Positions 16,161-25,490 of a stretch of 40,894 nt of DNA are shown here, piece by piece; position 1 is the first letter of the stretch, and every line of letters starts with the position of its first letter. Made by a program: the position numbers and the translations under genes. Origin of the DNA: Alphaproteobacteria bacterium (GTDB taxonomy: Bacteria; Pseudomonadota; Alphaproteobacteria; UBA8366; Aestuariispiraceae). A model generated the notes under the pieces. That model worked only from the letters and a program-made list of their open reading frames with translations, did not search any database and was not told the origin of the DNA. The stretch lies in contig SPJV01000127.1 in NCBI GenBank assembly GCA_006844765.1, forward strand, positions 1-40,894. The letters are read 5' to 3'.

Positions 16161-17096
16161 ATGGCTCCACGTAGACGGCTCCCTTCACTGAGTTCCTTGC
16201 GTGCTTTTGAAGCCGCCGCCCGTCACGGCGGATTCCGGGTCGCAGCGGAAGAGCTGAACGTCACCCATTCCGCCATTAGCCACCAGGTGAAAGCTTTAGA
16301 AGCGTATCTTGGGGAAACTTTGTTTGATCGGGGCGGGCGGGCAATCGCTCTCACGGAAGCGGGGCGGATCCTTTTCCCCGTGCTGCGCGATTCCTTTGAT
16401 AACATCGTTGCGGCGACCGAATTGTTGCGGCGTCGCAAGGCCAATGCGCCGCTGGCGATCCAAACATACGTAACCATTGCATCACGATGGCTGCTGCCAA
16501 GGCTTGCGGATTATCACAAGCTCCATCCCTCTGTGCAGGTCGCGCTGATGACGTCTGATCCGGGCTGGGACTATACGCGCGATGGGGTCGATGCTGCGCT
16601 GATTTTTCCGACCGAGCGCCACCCGGATCTCGATTATACTGAGCTCTACCTCGGCCAACTCTTCCCCGTTTGTGCGCCGTCTTACCTGGAACGTCATGGG
16701 CCGATAGAGACGCCTGAGGCGCTGCTGGATGAGACTTTGCTTTCCGTCTTCCCGGCAGACGGAGATTGGTCCCGCTGGTTCTCTGCAGCCGGTATAGAAG
16801 AGGCAGCACAGCCGGAGCGATGGAGTGGTCAGAGAGTCAGTGTCGATAATTACCTGCTATCGATAGAGGCGGCTTTGGCGGGGGATGGCATCACACTTAC
16901 CGTCTTACCTTTCGTCGATAAGGATTTGGAGGCTGGCCGTTTGGTGCAGCTTTTCGATATCACTGTTTCGCAGCCTGGTGCTTGGTGTTTCGTCTGTCCC
17001 AAGGACAGGCGAGGGGAGCCAAAGCTTGAGCAGTTTCTCGAATGGCTTCAGAACGCCGTAAAAGCTGATTCGTCGATGATGGCGGACCTATCGTAA
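16161..17096 (+). CDS. LysR-type transcriptional regulator, GcvA-like
   Basis: A 311-residue protein with an AGGAGGGG ribosome-binding site before the ATG. Residues about 8-66 are the winged helix-turn-helix (SLSSLRAFEAAARHGGFR followed by VTHSAISHQVKALE), the sequence style of GcvA-type regulators. Residues about 92-300 form the periplasmic-binding-protein-like effector domain. It is divergent from the MttB-like gene, the usual arrangement for a LysR regulator and its target. The effector may be a methylated amine or a product of the methyltransferase/dioxygenase pair, but nothing in the sequence identifies it. Confidence 0.9.
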   Translation: MAPRRRLPSLSSLRAFEAAARHGGFRVAAEELNVTHSAISHQVKALEAYLGETLFDRGGRAIALTEAGRILFPVLRDSFDNIVAATELLRRRKANAPLAIQTYVTIASRWLLPRLADYHKLHPSVQVALMTSDPGWDYTRDGVDAALIFPTERHPDLDYTELYLGQLFPVCAPSYLERHGPIETPEALLDETLLSVFPADGDWSRWFSAAGIEEAAQPERWSGQRVSVDNYLLSIEAALAGDGITLTVLPFVDKDLEAGRLVQLFDITVSQPGAWCFVCPKDRRGEPKLEQFLEWLQNAVKADSSMMADLS

Positions 17097-17506
17097 GATA
17101 TTTGAAGACGGCGCGCAGCCTGGTACCGCGTGTATGTGGCTTTTGAGTGTTGTTTCCAGCCGTACCGGACGGAATCCCCGATGAGCGCAATTTCGACTCG
17201 CAGATGGGGTCATTTTCGTCTACAAACCCGGATCGGGTGCGAGGGGCGCGCCGTCGGTATTTCTACAGGGAAAATACCGAAGATCAGTATTTTGACTGGT
17301 TCCGCTCATGCAGTGGCCTATCGATGTCTGGTCTTAAAGAGTGCCTGTTTTGGTCCTGTGCTGATGGTGTTGGGCTGAACGTGGCATTTCTGGACGGCAG
17401 AGGGCGCAGAATGTGTACCCCGAGAGCGTGTTTGTTGTGACCGGCATTGTAACAGCGCTGTGTCGCAGAATTTCTTGGTCTAACCAGGTGCGAAAACCGG
17501 GGATCT
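17097..17506. other. Intergenic region with no supported gene
   Basis: A gap of about 410 bp between the LysR stop and the M23 peptidase. Short open frames exist (for example 17147-17440) but have no ribosome-binding site, domain or plausible composition. I saw no strong hairpin. The promoter of the M23-bactofilin pair should lie here. Confidence 0.5.
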
Positions 17507-19465
17507 TTGGCGTCTATGTCTCGTAACAAAACCAGCAGCGCTGCATCGCGTCGTCCGGAGAAGCGATTCTTCAAGGACCGGGAACTTATTCTCCGGACCG
17601 ATGGGAAGGTTGTGTTCTTCCGGTTGGGGGCGGGTGTCCAAAAAGGCATGTGCGTCTTTGGCGGCATCGTGTTCGCTTGGGCAGCGGTTGCGAGCTTGTC
17701 CACGTGGTGGCAGTTGCGGGTGAATGACGATAAGGCGCAGGAAATTGTTGAAGCGCGGCTGTCATATCAACAGCTACGCGGTGACTTGAAAGCCTATCAG
17801 TCTAAAATCGCGGAGTTGGCCTCGGACATCGCGGACCGGCAACGTCAGACGGTTGGCGAAGAGCATGCGGCTCTCAGCGACGCTGTGGCATCGGCACCGC
17901 TTGAAATCGATCTCGCCGCGCTGGCGGAAATCAGCTCCGGCATTGGCACTGCGTTCGACAAGATGGCACGTGATCTGGATGTCAGTGAGCAGGATCGCGA
18001 CCGAATTGTCCAAAGCCGGAACTCTCTGCATCAGAAAATTGGTGAACTTGAAGATACGCTGGGTGATGAGCGTCGCACGGTTAGCCGATTGAATGAGGAT
18101 ATTCTGCGGCTGGAAGACGTCTTGGAAAATCGTGGGCGCTCCATCACTGATCTTGAAGGCACGCGTGACACATTATCGGACCGGATCGTTGAACTGTCCG
18201 ATTCCCTCCGTGATGCGGAACGACGGGGCGAGCAGCTTGTCTCCGACGTGCGCGGTTTAACCGGGCGAATAGAAACACTCAGTAATACGAATGAAACCCA
18301 TGTCGAGGCGCGCAATGCCCTGAATGCAGATATCGACCGCTTGGGAGCCCGCTTGGCGGTGGAGCAAGCCCGCGGCAAGGATGCCCGTGAAGGCATGGCA
18401 CGCTTGATCGCTGATGTCTCAAAGGTCTTAGGTGACCAGGATGGCGGTGCGGCGATTGAGAGCGAAGAGCCGAAAGAATTTGTAGAGACCCTCGACAATG
18501 AATTGGCGGCGATGATCGCCCGCTACGAAGAAACGGAGACCTATGCGCGCCGCGTTGACGGGGCCTTGTCCCATGTCTTGAACAGCCTTGAGCGGGTTAC
18601 GGGTCCGGTTCCAGAGAAAACGACTGAAAGCAATACGTCTCAAGTTCTTGCAGAGCGAGCTGAGGCATCAGACGACGGCGTACTGGAAAACCAAGACAGC
18701 GATATTGCGAGCCTACCAGATGTAGCGAGTGATGCTTCGGTGGCGAGCCTGGACCGACCCGGGCAGGCGCGGGCGCTGGTTGATGAAATTGAGCGACTGC
18801 ACAGTGCGCAGTTAAGCTTGATTGAAGGTCTTAATGCGCAGGTCGAGGCAGAGGTTAACGAAGCCGAAGATTTATTGCGCATGGCCGGTCTGGACGTTGA
18901 GGCTTTGGTTGGCACAACGACGAATACCGGCAGCGGCGGCCCGCTGGAGGATGTTGGCTTTGGTGGCGGCAGTTCAGAAGGGCTTGCACAAGGGGTGGCG
19001 GCGCTGCAGGGGCTGGTAGAACGTCGCCGCGCGCTGGCAAAGACGTTGCGCTGTATTCCGCTTGTTGCGCCCATTGACTACTACCACGTCACGAGCCCGT
19101 TTGGGAAACGCAAGGATCCCATCAATGGCCGCTGGTCGATGCATAAAGGCCTCGATTTAGGCGCTTGGCCTGGTACGAAAATTCGGGCTACGGGAGCCGG
19201 AAAGGTTATCGAAGCGCGTACCCATAACGGCTATGGTAAAATGGTCCGGATCGACCATGGCTGTGGAATAACGACGGTCTATGCGCATATGAAGCGAATC
19301 TCCGTTAAGCGGGGTCAGGAAGTCACTCACCGTCAGGTCATTGGGACTTTGGGGTCCACGGGGCGGAGTACCGGCCCTCATGTTCATTATGAGATCAGGG
19401 TCGATGGCGCCCCGGTCGATCCGGCGAAAGTAATGGAGGCTGGTCGCCATGTTTTCAAAACCTAA
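17507..19465 (+). CDS. Membrane-anchored coiled-coil M23 peptidase
   Basis: 652 residues from the TTG at 17507, which has GGGGAT close before it; an ATG at 17516 (649 residues) is the alternative. A basic N-terminus is followed by one transmembrane helix (about residues 45-68), a long coiled coil (about 75-280), a low-complexity linker, and a LytM domain. The LytM zinc ligands are visible as HKGLD (H543, D547) and HVH (H622, H624), numbered from the ATG. These fit an active D,D-endopeptidase that cuts peptidoglycan cross-links in the periplasm. The 3' end overlaps the bactofilin gene by 17 bp. M23 peptidase-bactofilin pairs are known to shape cells, with the bactofilin placing the peptidase, so they probably act together here. 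Confidence 0.9.
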   Translation: MASMSRNKTSSAASRRPEKRFFKDRELILRTDGKVVFFRLGAGVQKGMCVFGGIVFAWAAVASLSTWWQLRVNDDKAQEIVEARLSYQQLRGDLKAYQSKIAELASDIADRQRQTVGEEHAALSDAVASAPLEIDLAALAEISSGIGTAFDKMARDLDVSEQDRDRIVQSRNSLHQKIGELEDTLGDERRTVSRLNEDILRLEDVLENRGRSITDLEGTRDTLSDRIVELSDSLRDAERRGEQLVSDVRGLTGRIETLSNTNETHVEARNALNADIDRLGARLAVEQARGKDAREGMARLIADVSKVLGDQDGGAAIESEEPKEFVETLDNELAAMIARYEETETYARRVDGALSHVLNSLERVTGPVPEKTTESNTSQVLAERAEASDDGVLENQDSDIASLPDVASDASVASLDRPGQARALVDEIERLHSAQLSLIEGLNAQVEAEVNEAEDLLRMAGLDVEALVGTTTNTGSGGPLEDVGFGGGSSEGLAQGVAALQGLVERRRALAKTLRCIPLVAPIDYYHVTSPFGKRKDPINGRWSMHKGLDLGAWPGTKIRATGAGKVIEARTHNGYGKMVRIDHGCGITTVYAHMKRISVKRGQEVTHRQVIGTLGSTGRSTGPHVHYEIRVDGAPVDPAKVMEAGRHVFKT

Positions 19466-19922
19466 GCAGGACAACAAAGTGAAGACGACGGCAACCCCGA
19501 CCAAGAAAGTCGTGGCTCCGTCTATCCTCTCTGTCGATCTACATATAACTGGGAATATGGAGAGTGACGGTGACATCCAGATTGATGGGCGGGTCGATGG
19601 GGACATTAAGTCCAAACAAGTGACGATCGGCGAAGGCGCCACAGTCAACGGTGCAATTGAGGCTGACTACCTCCGCGTATCAGGAACTGTGAATGGTGAG
19701 ATCACGGGGCGTAAGGTTGAACTTGCGAGCACGGCAAGGGTTGTCGGTGATATCAATCATGACCTGCTGCAGATTGAAGCCGGCGCCTATCTACAGGGGC
19801 TGTGCCGCCGCATGGACGGGGGAGAGGCCTCTGCCTCGAAACCCGGTTCTATTCCCGCTCCCGCCAATTCAACTCCTAAGCCGGCCAAAGCAATTTTGGA
19901 TACCGGCATGAAAGCCAGTTAG
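19449..19922 (+). CDS. Bactofilin (polymer-forming cytoskeletal protein)
   Basis: A 157-residue protein. Residues about 18-110 are the bactofilin (DUF583) beta-helix, seen as repeated short Gly/Asp/Val turns such as GDIQIDGRVDGDI and ATVNGAIEADY. The flanks are disordered: a Lys-rich N-terminus and a Pro/Ala/Ser-rich C-terminus. The ATG lies inside the end of the M23 peptidase gene, with GGAGG a few bases upstream, so the two are translationally coupled. Bactofilins polymerise without nucleotide on the inner face of the membrane and recruit cell-wall enzymes. Length and architecture are normal. Confidence 0.93.
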   Translation: MFSKPKQDNKVKTTATPTKKVVAPSILSVDLHITGNMESDGDIQIDGRVDGDIKSKQVTIGEGATVNGAIEADYLRVSGTVNGEITGRKVELASTARVVGDINHDLLQIEAGAYLQGLCRRMDGGEASASKPGSIPAPANSTPKPAKAILDTGMKAS

Positions 19923-19969
19923 GCGCTCCTCACATCGTTGTCTTATGCCGATGCTCTACTTTGATCTGT

Positions 19970-20881
19970 CTATTGGACGGCTCGGCTCTGCAGGATCGAG
20001 TAGCCGAGCAGGCTTAACAGGACCAATCCACCACCAATAATCTGCATCATGGTCATGCGCTCGTTGAGCAGCAGGGCTGCGGCGATGATGGAGAGGACCG
20101 GCTCCAGATTGTACAGCAATCCAATGACCGGTGCCGGTGTCCGCTTCAAGGCCCAGACCTGGGTCAGGATACCCAGGCTGTAAACGGCGGAGATCAAGGC
20201 CAGCACCATCATGGCGTCGAAGGCATCGTCGGCTGCAATCCAGTCAAGTGATCCGCCAACAACTGTCCAGGTAAGTGCAGAAAGCAGCATCGCGCCAATA
20301 TTGGTATAGGTCGCGAGCGGCAGCATCGGAAGCTCCCGCAAGGCCTTTCTGCCGAACACCAGATAAAGCGTCACCCCGATTGCACCGAGAATCGCAAGTG
20401 CGATGCCGCGGATGTCGAGCGTATCGAGGTCGGGGCCCAGCGCGAGGGCTAGTCCGGCAAAGGCACCTCCGAAGAAGAGAAACGCCTTGCCCGATGGTCT
20501 TCCATCGCCGGCAATCGGTGCTGCTAGCGCAACGAGTAATGGCCAGGTGAAGAAGATCAATGCGGCGAGGCTGACCGGTATAAAGGCAACGGAGCCGAGA
20601 TAGCAGGCACCCTGAAGGAATTGTCCGAAGGCGAGAAAGGCATAAAGCTTGAACTGCGCAAAATTGATCCGCATCGACTGGCCCAGCATTATGGCCAGGC
20701 CGAATGTCATTGTGGCGGCGACCGCATTTCGAACCGTCATCACGACCAGCGGATCACCGCCATAGCCATAGAAATAGGCAGCAAAAGGGGTGTTCAGCGC
20801 GAATAGCCCTGCCGATAGGAACACGACGAACGCGCCGGTTCCGATCAGGTCGTTCTTGGCTGGAGAGGTATCCTGCGACAT
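19970..20881 (-). CDS. EamA/DMT-superfamily transporter
   Basis: 303 residues from the ATG ending at 20881. A longer frame to 20950 would add a polar leader without support. The protein has about ten hydrophobic helices arranged as two EamA repeats, and the second ends in a PVIGLLYNLEPVLSIIAA-type segment typical of drug/metabolite exporters. It is expected in the inner membrane and may export an amino acid, nucleoside or other small metabolite; the substrate cannot be told. It converges on the bactofilin gene and is divergent from the PNPOx-like gene. Confidence 0.85.
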   Translation of the reverse strand: MSQDTSPAKNDLIGTGAFVVFLSAGLFALNTPFAAYFYGYGGDPLVVMTVRNAVAATMTFGLAIMLGQSMRINFAQFKLYAFLAFGQFLQGACYLGSVAFIPVSLAALIFFTWPLLVALAAPIAGDGRPSGKAFLFFGGAFAGLALALGPDLDTLDIRGIALAILGAIGVTLYLVFGRKALRELPMLPLATYTNIGAMLLSALTWTVVGGSLDWIAADDAFDAMMVLALISAVYSLGILTQVWALKRTPAPVIGLLYNLEPVLSIIAAALLLNERMTMMQIIGGGLVLLSLLGYSILQSRAVQ

Positions 20882-21047
20882 GGCGCCACTATTCCATGCT
20901 TCTCTTGCGTGCGGAAGGAAGATGTCTTTTCCGCGCCGGAATGAGTTCAAGTCCGGTGGAAGCCTTGTGACGCACGGGGGGCGTCCTCAGCTAGGGCTCT
21001 CTATTCTGCATAAGTCGTAAGATAAATCGCAAAAGGATCATTGAGCT

Positions 21048-21653
21048 ATGGCCCATAAATATGCCGAAATCGCTTTCACGGATCAGGTGCGTGCAATTCA
21101 GAACGCACAAGGCAGTCGCGATGCCTATGCGCGGATGGATGAAGGACCGGATGCGAACGATCGGATCGGCGAACGGGAGGCTGCATTTATCGCGGCGCGG
21201 GATAGCTTCTATATGGCCAGTGTGTCCGAAACTGGGTGGCCCTATGTTCAGCATCGTGGTGGGCCGGCGGGATTCCTTCGCGTCTTGGATGAGAAGACAC
21301 TGGTCTTCGCGGATTTCCGGGGGAACCGACAATTTGTCAGCCTTGGCAATGTTGCCGGTGATGATCGTGTATCCCTTTTCCTGATGGATTATCCGAATCG
21401 GGCAAGGCTGAAGATATTCGGTCGTGTTGAAATCAGGGATGACGAGGAGGCAATCGCGGCCTTGGCGTTGCCTGACTACAGGGCGAAGATCAAGCGTGCT
21501 TTCCTGATCCGTGTTGAAGGTTTCGATTGGAACTGCCCCCAACATATTACGCGGCGGTTTTCGGAAGCTGATGTGGTCGAAGCAATGGGGCCGCTTAAGG
21601 TTCGCATTGCGGAACTCGAGGGCCGTTTGGAGGCGCTGGGTGAAGCGTCATAA
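21048..21653 (+). CDS. PNPOx-like split-barrel flavin-binding protein
   Basis: A 201-residue protein. Residues about 35-140 match the pyridoxamine 5'-phosphate oxidase-like split barrel, with features such as FYMASVSETGWPYVQHRGGP, FADFRGNRQF and RVSLFLMDY. The C-terminal helical part includes FDWNCPQHITRRF. Members bind FMN, F420 or heme and act as oxidoreductases; this one is not the vitamin B6 enzyme, whose substrate residues are not seen. A ribosome-binding stretch (AAGGA) lies about 11 bases upstream. It precedes a ThDP enzyme by 89 bp on the same strand and may be cotranscribed. Confidence 0.8.
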   Translation: MAHKYAEIAFTDQVRAIQNAQGSRDAYARMDEGPDANDRIGEREAAFIAARDSFYMASVSETGWPYVQHRGGPAGFLRVLDEKTLVFADFRGNRQFVSLGNVAGDDRVSLFLMDYPNRARLKIFGRVEIRDDEEAIAALALPDYRAKIKRAFLIRVEGFDWNCPQHITRRFSEADVVEAMGPLKVRIAELEGRLEALGEAS

Positions 21654-21742
21654 GTGTTGTTGCGATCTGGATGTTTACAACGCTGGCCAAATGATCTGGA
21701 ACGCGATACCTCCAATCGGCAATCGGTTGCGAGGAGGAAAGA

Positions 21743-23407
21743 ATGCGTACCGGCGGTGAGATTCTTGTAGATGCGTTGAAACGGCATGGCGTGACGAATG
21801 CCTTTGGTGTACCGGGGGAGAGCTATCTCGCGGTGCTTGATGCGCTGCATGATTCCGATATTTCCTTCACGATCTGCCGCCAGGAAGGCGGGGCCGCGAT
21901 GATGGCGGATGCCTATGCGCGGCTGACCGGCACGCCCGGCATCTGCATGGTGACGCGCGGTCCGGGCGCTACCAATGCCTCGGCAGGACTGCATATCTCT
22001 CAACAGGATTCGGTGCCGGTTATTCTCTTGGTTGGCCAGGTAGCCCGCTGGATGGTTGATCGGGAAGCCTTCCAGGAAATCGACTATCGCCGGATGTTCG
22101 GGCAGGTCGCGAAATGGGTCGCCCAAATTGATAGCGCGGATCGGATCCCTGAATATCTCAACCGGGCCTTTCATACCGCGACATCAGGCCGGCCGGGCCC
22201 GGTGGTTCTGGCCTTGCCCGAAGACATGCTGACGGACAGCGTAGAGGCGGTGGATGTAGGGCCTTGGCAGCCGATGCCGTCGCATCCCGGCGCCGGCGAT
22301 ATGGCACGCCTACGGGAGATGTTGGCCGCAGCGGAACGTCCGATGGCGATCCTGGGCGGTGGCGGTTGGACCGAAGCGGCTACCCGTGACTTCCAGGCCT
22401 TCGCGGAAGCCAACAGCCTGCCGGTCGGCGTTTCCTTCCGTTGTCAGGACTATATCGATAACAGCTCGCCAGCTTATGTCGGACATGTCGGTCTGGGGAT
22501 CAATCCCGACCTCGCACAACGGGTTCGGGAGGCGGATTTGCTGCTCGTCGCCGGTGCCCGTTTGGGAGAAATGACGACGGGCGGCTATAGCCTGATCGAT
22601 ATTCCAAACCCGCAAGGGAAGCTCGTTCATATTTACCCGGACGCCGCAGAATTGAACCGTACCTATCAAGCCGACCTGCCCATGGTCGCATCCATGCCGG
22701 CTTTCGCGGAAGCCGCAGCGGCATTGGATCCTATCGAAGATCCAACATGGCGCGCGAGCCTGGAAGACGGGCGGGCGAGTTATGAGCGTTTCGTGGCTCC
22801 TGTAACGATCTCCGGCGATCTGCAGATGGGGCAGGTTATGGAAGTCTTGAAGGACCGTCTCCCGGCAGATGCCGTCATCTGCAACGGCGCCGGCAATTAT
22901 TCCGGCTGGCCAAACCGCTTCCATCAGTTCAGCCGCTATCCCTCGCAGCTGGCGCCAACCAGTGGTTCCATGGGCTATGGCGTGCCGGCGGCTGTCGGCG
23001 GGAAGATTGCGCAACCTGATCGGATGGTTGTCGCCTGGGCCGGTGATGGGTGTTTCATGATGCATGGCCAGGAGCTTGCCACCGCTGTTCAATATGAAGC
23101 GCCGATCCTTGTGCTGGTCGTCGATAATGGCATGTACGGCACGATCCGGATGCATCAGGAACGCGAATACCCGGCGCGTGTCAGCGGAACAGGGCTCAAG
23201 AACCCGGATTTCGTTAAACTTGCGGAAGCCTATGGGATGTTTGGGGCGCGCGTAGAGAAGACTGAGGAGTTTGCCTCGGCGTTGGATGCGGCGCTTGCGG
23301 CCATAAAGTCGGGTCAACCAGCCCTTCTTCATCTGAAGATCGATCCGGACGCGATCTCTCCGGCAACGACATTGAGCGCGATCCGGAAGAAGTCTCTCGC
23401 GTCGTAG
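21743..23407 (+). CDS. Thiamine-diphosphate-dependent enzyme, acetolactate-synthase-like
   Basis: A 554-residue protein with a GAGGAGGAAAG ribosome-binding site. It has the three-domain ThDP fold: N-terminal pyrimidine-binding domain with the catalytic Glu (RQEGG, E48), a central domain (about 190-325), and a C-terminal diphosphate-binding domain with GDG at 434-436 and a following DNG. This is the acetolactate synthase/benzoylformate decarboxylase superfamily. No IlvN small subunit is adjacent, so it is probably not the biosynthetic acetolactate synthase. Its substrate, likely a 2-oxo acid, is unknown. Neighbours are a flavin-binding protein and a PhyH dioxygenase on the same strand, which suggests a catabolic gene set. 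Confidence 0.88.
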   Translation: MRTGGEILVDALKRHGVTNAFGVPGESYLAVLDALHDSDISFTICRQEGGAAMMADAYARLTGTPGICMVTRGPGATNASAGLHISQQDSVPVILLVGQVARWMVDREAFQEIDYRRMFGQVAKWVAQIDSADRIPEYLNRAFHTATSGRPGPVVLALPEDMLTDSVEAVDVGPWQPMPSHPGAGDMARLREMLAAAERPMAILGGGGWTEAATRDFQAFAEANSLPVGVSFRCQDYIDNSSPAYVGHVGLGINPDLAQRVREADLLLVAGARLGEMTTGGYSLIDIPNPQGKLVHIYPDAAELNRTYQADLPMVASMPAFAEAAAALDPIEDPTWRASLEDGRASYERFVAPVTISGDLQMGQVMEVLKDRLPADAVICNGAGNYSGWPNRFHQFSRYPSQLAPTSGSMGYGVPAAVGGKIAQPDRMVVAWAGDGCFMMHGQELATAVQYEAPILVLVVDNGMYGTIRMHQEREYPARVSGTGLKNPDFVKLAEAYGMFGARVEKTEEFASALDAALAAIKSGQPALLHLKIDPDAISPATTLSAIRKKSLAS

Positions 23408-23494
23408 AGGCTTTCTCTTTATCGGCGACCTTCAAACGCACGACTTTCTGGCTTAGGGTGTTAGAGAACTGAACCCTGCAAGGAGGTCGTGGCG

Positions 23495-24322
23495 ATGCAG
23501 CTACAGTATTTTGAAGCTGATGCCCCTGTTCTGGAAATAGTCGAAGCGCTTCGACAGGATGGTGCGGTTGCCGTCAAGGAACTCGCACCCCGATCTGTTG
23601 TGGATGACGTCGCGTCTGATCTTCGCGCTCAATTTGATGCCGAGGGAACCTATGCGCAATGTGAGTTTAACGGTTTCAAGACATTGCGGTTGTCATCCAT
23701 TCTTGCCCGCTCCCACGCATCGGCCGAACTGATCGGGCATGATCGCTTGTTAGAAATTATTGATCCGATCCTGCTGCCGAATTGCACGAATTATCGCATT
23801 GGCAGTACCACAGGGGTCGAGATCCTGCCGGGTGAACGCGCCCAGGTCCCCCATAGTGACGGTGATATCTATCCCGCCCGCATCGCCGGGTTGGAGTGGC
23901 AGGTCAGCGCCATGTGGGCTTTGACAGAGTTCACAAAAGAAAACGGCGCGACCCGTGTGGCGATTGGCAGTCATAAGAATCTGGTCGATGGGCGGTTCAA
24001 GGCAGATGAGATGATCCAAAGCCCAATGCCGAGGGGATCTGTGTTGATCTATCTGGGGTCGACGGTTCACGGCGGCGGTGAAAACCGGTCCTCTGCGCCC
24101 CGCATGGGGCTGGTGAACACCTATAGCCTAGGGTGGCTCCGGCAAGAGGTGAACCAGTATCTCGCCGTGCCACGTTCAGTCATTGAAGGCCACTCTGAGA
24201 AGATTCAGCGCCTTTTGGGGTACCAAACGCATGGGCCTTATCTTGGAAAATACCCGGACCAACCGGATGGGGGCTGGTATCTTGGTAATGAGGCAGGCCG
24301 GGGCAAGGTATATGGCAAGTGA
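23495..24322 (+). CDS. Phytanoyl-CoA dioxygenase (PhyH) family protein
   Basis: 275 residues from the ATG at 23495, eight bases after a perfect AGGAGG (23481-23486). A GTG at 23489 lies too close to that site. The iron-binding residues are visible: HSD (H120, D122) and the distal His in TVHGGGENRS (H192), followed by the Asn-Arg-Ser element. It is a second, clearly different PhyH paralogue from the one at 13384-14208. It follows the ThDP enzyme by about 87 bp. The substrate is unknown; family members hydroxylate lipids, ectoine, phosphonates and other compounds. Confidence 0.86.
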   Translation: MQLQYFEADAPVLEIVEALRQDGAVAVKELAPRSVVDDVASDLRAQFDAEGTYAQCEFNGFKTLRLSSILARSHASAELIGHDRLLEIIDPILLPNCTNYRIGSTTGVEILPGERAQVPHSDGDIYPARIAGLEWQVSAMWALTEFTKENGATRVAIGSHKNLVDGRFKADEMIQSPMPRGSVLIYLGSTVHGGGENRSSAPRMGLVNTYSLGWLRQEVNQYLAVPRSVIEGHSEKIQRLLGYQTHGPYLGKYPDQPDGGWYLGNEAGRGKVYGK

Positions 24323-24352
24323 TCAAGAGCATTTCCTTCGATCTCACTCTAT

Positions 24353-24416
24353 GCCGGTGTTATGGTGGGCCGGTATTATGGCAGGCCGGTATTATGGTAG
24401 GCCGGTATTATGGTAG
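24353..24416 (+). repeat. Tandem repeat, four copies of a 16-bp unit
   Basis: Four contiguous copies of GCCGGTATTATGGTAG. Copies 3 and 4 are identical, copy 2 has one change and copy 1 has two. The array begins 31 bp after the PhyH stop and ends about 134 bp before the flagellin start. It is non-coding and looks recently expanded by slippage. Confidence 0.95.
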
Positions 24417-24550
24417 GAAAGGGTGGACAGGGGGCCAGATATAGTATAAGTACCTTGAATCAGGACTAGGACTCTTTCGCAGAAGCGTGTTGATTCTTAA
24501 GTCTGATATAGAATTTTCGTGGAAAATACCGATCCAGAAGGGATGGTGCC

Positions 24551-25462
24551 ATGAGTAACGACGTCGTTCTCACATCGACGCAGAAATCGTCGATCTTATC
24601 GCTTCAGCGAACCTTTGATCTTTCAGAGCGAACGCAAACGCGTTTGGCCTCCAGCCGCCGTGTCAACAATGTTACGGATGATGCTGTCAGCTTCTTCGCG
24701 TCGAAGTCACTGAACGATAGGGCCGCTGACTTCACGATCCGCAAGGCGAATATCGATCAGGGTATTTCCACACTGCAGGCGAATCTCAGCGCGACAAAAT
24801 CAGCCGACGATATTCTCAAGCAGTTGAAGGGACTTGCAGGGGCTGCTCGGACCCAATCTGATTCCGAACGCGAGAGCGCTACCCGCAGTTTCGAGGAACT
24901 GGGTAAGCAGCTATTTCAGCTTGTCCAGGATGTGTCATATCAGGGTCAGAATCTCCTGAATAGCACGTCATCGAAACTGGAAGTCTCTTTTGGCGTCCGA
25001 ACCGGTTCAGAACTTGAAGTAAAAGGTAAGGACCTGCTCGCAACCGGCGCGGATATTGGTGCTTCGGCCGGCGCACTTTTCACCATTTCGGTGTTTTCGG
25101 CGAATGGTGGTAACATCAATATCTCGAATTTTGGACTGTCAGGCGGATCATTTACGTCCCTGGGAGCCAATAGTTCGAAAGTGTCGTTTGCCACCACGGT
25201 GATCAATCGGATTGATACGGCGATCACGCGACTACGGGCGTCAGCGACTGAGCTTGGCTCAAACGTTGCGATCCTCAATACCCGGCTGAACTTCACCGAA
25301 AACTATGTCAGCCGATTGAACATCGGTGCAGATAAACTGACTCTCGCGAACTTGAGTGAGGAAGGGGCAAGTTTCTCCGCCCTTCAGGTTCGACAACAGA
25401 TCGGGGTCAGTACTTTGTCTGTCGCAGCGGATCAGCAACGGGCACTCTTGGCGCTGTTGTAA
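24551..25462 (+). CDS. Flagellin-family protein (short)
   Basis: A 303-residue protein with the conserved flagellin ends: an N-terminal D0/D1 region (heptad-rich, including the RVNNVTDDAVSFFASKSL stretch) and a C-terminal coiled region (LRASATELGSNVAILNTRL) that would pair with it in the filament. The central surface domain is short, as is common in alphaproteobacteria. No chaperone, FlaF/FlbT-like gene or other flagellar gene is nearby, so it may be an isolated paralogue, and I saw no clear flagellar sigma-factor promoter. An alternative is a flagellin-like adhesin or hook-associated protein, but the length and both ends fit flagellin best. Confidence 0.85.
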   Translation: MSNDVVLTSTQKSSILSLQRTFDLSERTQTRLASSRRVNNVTDDAVSFFASKSLNDRAADFTIRKANIDQGISTLQANLSATKSADDILKQLKGLAGAARTQSDSERESATRSFEELGKQLFQLVQDVSYQGQNLLNSTSSKLEVSFGVRTGSELEVKGKDLLATGADIGASAGALFTISVFSANGGNINISNFGLSGGSFTSLGANSSKVSFATTVINRIDTAITRLRASATELGSNVAILNTRLNFTENYVSRLNIGADKLTLANLSEEGASFSALQVRQQIGVSTLSVAADQQRALLALL

Positions 25463-25490
25463 GAAATATAAGTCGTAGAAAACTTATTTT

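Noticed and set aside
21743..23407. Biosynthetic acetolactate synthase large subunit (ilvB)
   Set aside because: No small subunit follows, and the neighbours suggest a catabolic set. The superfamily match alone is not enough for the name.
24353..24416. CRISPR array
   Set aside because: The 16-bp units are contiguous with no spacers, and no cas genes are present.
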